DNA of 64,000 bases from an uncultured Clostridia bacterium (lineage in GTDB: Bacteria; Bacillota; Clostridia; Christensenellales; Borkfalkiaceae). The stretch lies in the NCBI GenBank assembly GCA_949282385.1, contig CASDOP010000001.1, positions 124,001-188,000 on the forward strand, in the 5' to 3' direction. Made by a program: the position numbers and the translations under genes. This document shows positions 59,173 to 64,000 of this stretch, piece after piece. The first letter of the stretch is position 1; each line of letters begins with the position of its first letter. Under the pieces are notes generated by a model, which was given only the letters and a program-made list of their open reading frames with translations, did not search any database and was not told where the DNA came from.

Positions 59173-60852
59173 ATGTTAAGCAGATTATTTGTTAAAAATA
59201 TTGCGCTCATCGACAGTGCAGATATAGAATTTGACGAGCGTCTGAACGTTTTATCAGGTGAAACGGGGTCGGGAAAGTCGGTAATTTTAGACTCGATAAA
59301 TTTTGTTTTAGGCTCAAAGGCGGATAAATCAATGATCCGCTACGGCGAAAGCGAAGCTACCGTTAAGGCGGAATTTATCGTTTCACCGCATAGTGAGGCT
59401 GCCAGAGCAGTTTGCGAGCTCGACATAGATTGCGACGGACAGATTATCATTACCCGAAAATTCAATTCCGACGGAAGAGGCAGCATAAAAATCAACGGAA
59501 ACTCTGTTACTGCTTCAATGCTTAAGAGCGTAACTTCGAAACTTGTTGACGTTCACGGTCAGAGCGAGCATTTTTTTCTGCTCAACGAGGGCAATCAGCT
59601 TAAAGTAATAGATTCTCTTTGTGCGGAAAAATCGGATAAAATCAAAGGTGAATTAGCGGTTTTATTGTCGGACAAAAAAGAAATCCGCCGCCGCATATCA
59701 ACATTGGGCGGCGACGAAGCAGAAAGAGAGAGAAGGCTTGATATTCTCGATTACCAGATTAAGGAAATCGAAGGCGCACATCTTGAATGCGGCGAATATG
59801 AAAAGCTCAGAAACCGCCTCAACATGATACGCAACTCCGAAAAAATTCTTTCTGCTCTCAATATTTCGTCTGAAATACTCAGCGCCGATCAGGGTTGCAT
59901 AGACCTAATTTCCACATGCAGGAGAAATTTAGCCCAAATCTGCGACATCAGCGAAGCGTACGGCAATTTATATAGCAGACTTGAAGATTTATATGCCGAA
60001 GCGGAAGATATTTCCCGCTCGCTCGCAGATGCGGCTGACGAAATCAGTTTCGACGAGAGGGAAGCGCAGAGCATTGAAGAGCGCATAGACCTCATTGAAA
60101 AACTGTTCAGAAAATACGGTGCGGACGAAGAGAGCGTTATTACATTTGCTAAAAAGGCAAACGAAGAATATCAGTCCCTCATAAACAGCGAAGAAGAACT
60201 TAAAAAACTCAATTCAAAGCTGAGTGAACTTGACGATAAAATCTTTTCGGCGTGCGTAAATCTTACAAAAATCAGAAAAGAATGCGCAAAAAAGCTTTGC
60301 GAGGGAGTTGTCTGCGAACTTAAAAGTCTTAACATAACCAACGCAGAAATGGTGGTGGATTTCAATCAATATACTCGCGACAGTGCGTCGCTCAATTCAT
60401 CGTGCGGCGAAGACAGCGTTTGTTTTATGTTCTCCGCAAATAAAGGCGAACCGCTCAAACCTTTAAGCAAAGTCATTTCCGGCGGCGAAATGAGCAGGCT
60501 CATGCTTGCGATTAAGACGCGTCTGAAGGATATTAACGGCATCTCTACATACATTTTCGACGAAATAGACGCAGGAATAAGCGGAATGACGGCAGTAACC
60601 GTCGCGAAGAAATTTATCGATATTTCTTCTTCCACGCAAATTATCGCCGTTTCGCACCTGCCGCAGGTTTGCGCCGCGAGCGACTGTCAATTCCTTATTT
60701 ATAAAACGGACGAGCAGTCGAAGACTGTTACCAAAGTAAAAAAACTCAGTCGCGAAGAAAAAGTTGCCGAACTTATAAGGCTCACCGGCAACATATATTC
60801 TGATGCAGCAAAGGAGCATGCCGAACAACTCATGGCTCAATTCGGTAAGTAA
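59173..60852 (+). CDS. recN: DNA repair protein RecN
   Basis: 559 residues. SMC-like ATPase: Walker A in SGETGSGKSVILDSI, signature VISGGEMSRLMLAIK, Walker B in STYIFDEIDAGISG, with coiled coils between. Acts early in double-strand break repair. The argR-recN-spoIVB order is the classic Firmicute one. Confidence 0.96.
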   Translation: MLSRLFVKNIALIDSADIEFDERLNVLSGETGSGKSVILDSINFVLGSKADKSMIRYGESEATVKAEFIVSPHSEAARAVCELDIDCDGQIIITRKFNSDGRGSIKINGNSVTASMLKSVTSKLVDVHGQSEHFFLLNEGNQLKVIDSLCAEKSDKIKGELAVLLSDKKEIRRRISTLGGDEAERERRLDILDYQIKEIEGAHLECGEYEKLRNRLNMIRNSEKILSALNISSEILSADQGCIDLISTCRRNLAQICDISEAYGNLYSRLEDLYAEAEDISRSLADAADEISFDEREAQSIEERIDLIEKLFRKYGADEESVITFAKKANEEYQSLINSEEELKKLNSKLSELDDKIFSACVNLTKIRKECAKKLCEGVVCELKSLNITNAEMVVDFNQYTRDSASLNSSCGEDSVCFMFSANKGEPLKPLSKVISGGEMSRLMLAIKTRLKDINGISTYIFDEIDAGISGMTAVTVAKKFIDISSSTQIIAVSHLPQVCAASDCQFLIYKTDEQSKTVTKVKKLSREEKVAELIRLTGNIYSDAAKEHAEQLMAQFGK

Positions 60853-60871
60853 AATTAATAACTAAATTAAT

Positions 60872-60907
60872 AAATCTTCCGCATATTTTGCGGGAGATTT
60901 TTTATTT
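60872..60907 (+). terminator. Terminator after recN
   Basis: AAATCTTCCGC (60872-60882) pairs with GCGGGAGATTT (60890-60900, one G-U), followed by TTTATTTAT. Confidence 0.8.
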
Positions 60908-60963
60908 ATACTAATCAAATATATTTATTGAATAGAAAACGGGCGTGTGCGCAAATTAATTGT

Positions 60964-61980
60964 ATGCTTTATTCAAAGAAGATTACAAAAGCGCTGTTAG
61001 CGCTGATTTGTGTTTTTGTATGCCTGATTTCATTCAGTTCGCTTACGGCGTATGCCGACGAGAGGGAACTGTATCTCGGCGGCTTTGCCGCAGGTTTCGT
61101 TCTGAATACTACGACGGTAGAAGTTGTAGGAATTTGCGACGTGCTGACGGACGAAGGCGTAGTCAGCCCGGCGAGAGATTGCGGAATTAAAACGGGCGAT
61201 GTTATAGAAAATGTCAACGGCATAAATATAAATTCGGTTTCAGATTTAAATGCGGCTCTTTGTATACCCAAAAAGAGCAGCTCGATAGTAATTACAAGGG
61301 GCGGACAGCAGTTAAATCTTACTGCCGAACCTGTTACGGATAAAGTTTCAAGGCAAAAAAAGTTGGGCTTGCTGGTAAAAGACAGCGTAAACGGAATAGG
61401 AACGGTAACTTATATAGATAAAACAAACGGAACGTTTGCTTCGCTCGGTCATCCTGTCGCAGACCAATCGAAAAATATAATGGGCATAAACGGCGGTACG
61501 ATATACACATGTGCAATATATGACGTAAAAAAAGGTCTGCGCGGCAATCCAGGTGAATTAAAGGGAAGCATAGAGAGCGATTATATGATAGGTAAGGCGT
61601 CAAAAAATTGCGAATACGGCATATTCGGTGAAATATCTTCGGATTTCAATACTTCAGATTTAAGAAAAATAAAGGCAGGAAAGATAAACGAAGTAAAAAT
61701 GGGTAAAGCGAGCATTTATTCTACCGTAGAAGACAATAAAATTAAAGAATACGAAATAAGCATTGTAAAGGTAGATCCACTCAATAAGGAAAACAGAAAT
61801 TTTGTAGTTAAGATAGACGACAGCGAGCTTATTGATGTATCGGGCGGAATAGTACAGGGCATGAGCGGCAGTCCGATAATGCAGAACGGCAAACTTGTAG
61901 GTGCGGTAACACATGTATTCGTAAATGACCCGACGAGGGGATACGGCATCGCGATTGAAAAAATGCTCAATTCATATTAA
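60964..61980 (+). CDS. spoIVB: SpoIVB-type sporulation signalling peptidase
   Basis: 338 residues from the ATG at 60964; a TTG at 60928 would add 12 residues and neither has a clear binding site. Signal anchor (ALLALICVFVCLISFSSLTA), PDZ domain (CGIKTGDVIENVNGININSV) and serine peptidase with His in FASLGHPVAD and Ser in GMSGSPIMQNG. In B. subtilis it is released by the forespore and triggers pro-sigma-K processing. Confidence 0.93.
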   Translation: MLYSKKITKALLALICVFVCLISFSSLTAYADERELYLGGFAAGFVLNTTTVEVVGICDVLTDEGVVSPARDCGIKTGDVIENVNGININSVSDLNAALCIPKKSSSIVITRGGQQLNLTAEPVTDKVSRQKKLGLLVKDSVNGIGTVTYIDKTNGTFASLGHPVADQSKNIMGINGGTIYTCAIYDVKKGLRGNPGELKGSIESDYMIGKASKNCEYGIFGEISSDFNTSDLRKIKAGKINEVKMGKASIYSTVEDNKIKEYEISIVKVDPLNKENRNFVVKIDDSELIDVSGGIVQGMSGSPIMQNGKLVGAVTHVFVNDPTRGYGIAIEKMLNSY

Positions 61981-61985
61981 AAGAT

Positions 61986-62022
61986 AAATCCTCATATATA
62001 AAATATATGAGGATTTTTGATT
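61986..62022 (+). terminator. Terminator after spoIVB
   Basis: AAATCCTCATATAT (61986-61999) pairs with ATATATGAGGATTT (62003-62016) and a T run follows. The start codon of the next gene (62007) lies within its 3' arm. Confidence 0.75.
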
Positions 62023-62549
62023 TAAAAAAATGCAAATTGGATAAAAATTATCTTTTTGCCTTCATTATTGCAATAATTTGCTCAATTATATGTGGCATAG
62101 TACTATTTAAAATTTCAAATTTAAATATTTACTTCTATAATTATGCCGAAATTTACGTTTACAACGTTTTTATCTTCAACAACGGAGCGCTGTTTTTCCC
62201 GCACCTGCTGGCTGAAATTTTTTATCTGTATATATTTTTATGTATTTCAAAATATACTAAATTGAAGTACCTCACGCTGATTGCATTAGTAATTCGTACG
62301 GTTTTTGCCAGCATTTACTGCGCAGTTCTGCTTACAATGTGCGGAATAAGCGGCATAACCGTTTGTCTTATTGTTTATTTGCCTTGTATTTTGATGTCGC
62401 TTGCGGCATGCTTTTGCACGGCTCAGTTTCACGAAGCCTGCGACAAGCGCTATATTCTCTTTCTGCCGTGCTTGGTGTCGGTTTTGCTGAGCATAGTTTA
62501 TTTGTTATTTGTAAATCTTCTTTTCAGGATAATAATCGTTCTTGTATAA
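62007..62549 (+). CDS. Polytopic membrane protein of unknown function
   Basis: 180 residues, about five membrane segments (YLFAFIIAIICSIICGIVLF first). Short basic N-terminus, DLKKCKLDKN. Located between spoIVB and a dacF-type gene, so a sporulation role such as a SpoIIM-like protein is possible, but the sequence gives no clear family mark. The start codon sits in the terminator hairpin of spoIVB. Confidence 0.6.
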   Translation: MRIFDLKKCKLDKNYLFAFIIAIICSIICGIVLFKISNLNIYFYNYAEIYVYNVFIFNNGALFFPHLLAEIFYLYIFLCISKYTKLKYLTLIALVIRTVFASIYCAVLLTMCGISGITVCLIVYLPCILMSLAACFCTAQFHEACDKRYILFLPCLVSVLLSIVYLLFVNLLFRIIIVLV

Positions 62550-62614
62550 AATGAATTTTTACGACTTTGAATGTGTTTTGGCATATTTTTTAATCTTTTA
62601 CACAAAATATTTGC

Positions 62615-63784
62615 ATGAATAAGATACTTTGTTTTATAGCAGCGGCGGGGATTGTAGCAAGCGCGGCTTTTTCCGCAGCGACTAACAATAAAATCTGTGC
62701 TTCGGCGGACAGCGGCGATTTGGTCGAAGGTTGCAGAAGCTGTTGCCTTGCCGACGCGTATTCCGGTGAAGTCGTATATGAGGAAAACTCGCACGACAGA
62801 ATGCCCATTGCGAGCGTCTGCAAGGTTATGACGCTTACGCTGTGTTTTGAAGCAATCGAGCAGGGCAAAATTCAGCCCGACCAGTTGATTTCTGTTTCCG
62901 AAAGAGCTGCAGGAATGGGAGGTTCTCAGGTATTTTTGCAGAGCGGTCTTGAATACCCGCTTTCCGACCTGATTAAATCAATAATAGTCTGTTCCGCAAA
63001 CGACAGCTGCGTGGCAGTATCGGAAAGCATTGCGGGAAGCGAGGAGCAGTTTGTCGCAAAAATGAACGAGCGCGCCGAACAACTCGGTTGCAGAGACACG
63101 CTTTTTGCTAACTGTACGGGATTGCCTAAAGATACGCAATACTCTTGCGCGGCTGACGTAGCCATCATGTTTGCAAACCTTATAAGGCACGAGGATTATT
63201 TCAAATACAGCAAAATCTGGCTTGAAGATTTTTCTCATCCGGACGACAGAACGACGAGCATGACAAACACGAATAAGCTGATAAAAAAATATTCGTTCTG
63301 CGACGGCGGAAAGACGGGATTTACGAATGAAGCCGGCTTCTGCCTAGCGGCAACCGCAAAAAAGGATAATTTGCGATTGGTTTCCGTCGTTTTGGGCGGA
63401 CAAACCAGCGATGACCGATTTACGTCCGTAGTAAATCTTTTCAACTACGGTTTCGCCAATTATAAAAACAAGATAGTTTTGGATAAAACGGTCAATCTGA
63501 ATGAAAAAGCTGATGTTTTAAACGGCAAAAAAGAAGAAATAGCCATTCATCCCGAAAGAAATTGTTATGTGTTTTCCGCCAACGACGAAACGCCGGAAAT
63601 AACTTTCAACGCCGAGATAGAAACTATAAAAGCGCCCGTGCGCAAGGGCGATAAGGTAGGACAGATAGAAGTTTACAAAAACGGCATAATCTGCGATACG
63701 ATAAATCTTTTAGCCTCGGAAGACGCGCATAAAGCCAATTATGCCGACAATTTAAGAAAAATTGCGGGTAATTGGTGTTTGTAA
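62615..63784 (+). CDS. dacF: D-alanyl-D-alanine carboxypeptidase (DacF-like)
   Basis: 389 residues. Signal peptide (LCFIAAAGIVASAAFSAATN), then a penicillin-binding transpeptidase-like domain: SxxK as PIASVCKVMT, SxN as CSANDSC, and KTG as GGKTGFTNEAG. The C-terminal beta domain is short, with no clear membrane anchor helix. It trims pentapeptides in cell-wall or spore-cortex peptidoglycan. Confidence 0.93.
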   Translation: MNKILCFIAAAGIVASAAFSAATNNKICASADSGDLVEGCRSCCLADAYSGEVVYEENSHDRMPIASVCKVMTLTLCFEAIEQGKIQPDQLISVSERAAGMGGSQVFLQSGLEYPLSDLIKSIIVCSANDSCVAVSESIAGSEEQFVAKMNERAEQLGCRDTLFANCTGLPKDTQYSCAADVAIMFANLIRHEDYFKYSKIWLEDFSHPDDRTTSMTNTNKLIKKYSFCDGGKTGFTNEAGFCLAATAKKDNLRLVSVVLGGQTSDDRFTSVVNLFNYGFANYKNKIVLDKTVNLNEKADVLNGKKEEIAIHPERNCYVFSANDETPEITFNAEIETIKAPVRKGDKVGQIEVYKNGIICDTINLLASEDAHKANYADNLRKIAGNWCL

Positions 63785-63878
63785 GCACGCCGTCAACTAT
63801 ATGTTGTGTAAAATATTTGACTAAACCGACGACCTTTGGTAAAATAATATTATATTATTTTGCCAGAGGTCATTTTTA

Positions 63879-64000
63879 ATGAACGAAAGAGAAACCCTGA
63901 CCGTCAACTCGCGCGGTCATCTTGAAATAGGCGGTTGCGACGCCGTCGGTCTTGCAGAAAAATTCGGAACTCCGCTCTATGTTTTCGACGAAGCTTACAT
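63879..64000 (+). CDS. lysA: Diaminopimelate decarboxylase, N-terminal fragment (cut by window edge)
   Basis: The first 40 codons are present, behind AGAGGTC. GHLEIGGCDAVGLAEKFGTP followed by LYVFDEA is typical of LysA starts. The PLP site lies outside the window. Last step of lysine synthesis. Confidence 0.8.
   Translation, partial: MNERETLTVNSRGHLEIGGCDAVGLAEKFGTPLYVFDEAY

Overview
The window joins two kinds of DNA. Positions 1 to about 33.7 kb are a phage genome, most likely a prophage. Positions about 33.9 to 64 kb are chromosome of an endospore-forming member of the Clostridia. The host assignment rests on a complete spoIIIAA-AH operon, spoIVB, a fused ispH-S1 gene, the order nusB-folD-ispA-dxs-tlyA-nadK-argR-recN-spoIVB, and a sodium-pumping biotin decarboxylase operon. 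An uncultured gut lineage is plausible, but I infer this; no 16S gene is present.

Phage layout. 1-10.2 kb (+ strand): end of the late tail operon, with the tape measure (cut by the window edge), a 1240-residue tail protein carrying seven propeller-like repeats, a baseplate protein, a small protein and a fibre or receptor-binding protein. 10.3-24.4 kb (- strand): a leftward run of about 30 small, closely packed genes, mostly unrecognised, plus a DUF4942-type adenine methyltransferase, ending in a tyrosine integrase. This arm carries two kinds of repeat: 18 copies of the octamer CTGAACAG, all in one orientation, and eight copies of an intergenic element made of a short conserved box and a GC hairpin. 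24.4-24.7 kb: a divergent control region with four dyad operators beside a ribbon-helix-helix-like gene. 25.1-25.6 kb: a very AT-rich, gene-free stretch. 26-29.2 kb (+): an accessory operon with a lipoprotein, a membrane-anchored protein, an Acb2/Tad1-like anti-CBASS candidate and a proteasome-like hydrolase with a predicted N-terminal serine.

29.2-33.7 kb is the most interesting part. It holds ten intact tRNA genes (Gln, Thr, Asn, Tyr, Met/Ile, Lys, Ser, two Leu, Phe), one abnormal tRNA-like gene, and a roughly 400-nt gene-free segment full of interlocking pairings between tRNA-Leu and tRNA-Phe. It ends with three tandem Y-RNA-like genes directly upstream of a Ro60 (TROVE/VWA) gene. Two of the Y RNAs carry a tRNA-like module in circularly permuted order (T arm, closed acceptor stem with a CCA-like loop, D arm) that resembles the phage's own tRNA-Phe and tRNA-Asn. 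The set reads as a phage-borne Ro60-Y RNA system.

The chromosomal part starts at a tRNA-Trp gene whose 3' end faces the phage, a likely integration site. It continues with proC, rnhA and a TVP38-family gene, a five-gene decarboxylase operon, a HI0933-type flavoprotein, an AroH-Cmk fusion, plsC, ispH-rpsA, htpG, the spoIIIA operon, an isoprenoid and cofactor gene run, spoIVB, a dacF-type carboxypeptidase and the start of lysA. These genes look ordinary except for the AroH-Cmk fusion and the pairing of two different carboxyltransferases in one operon.
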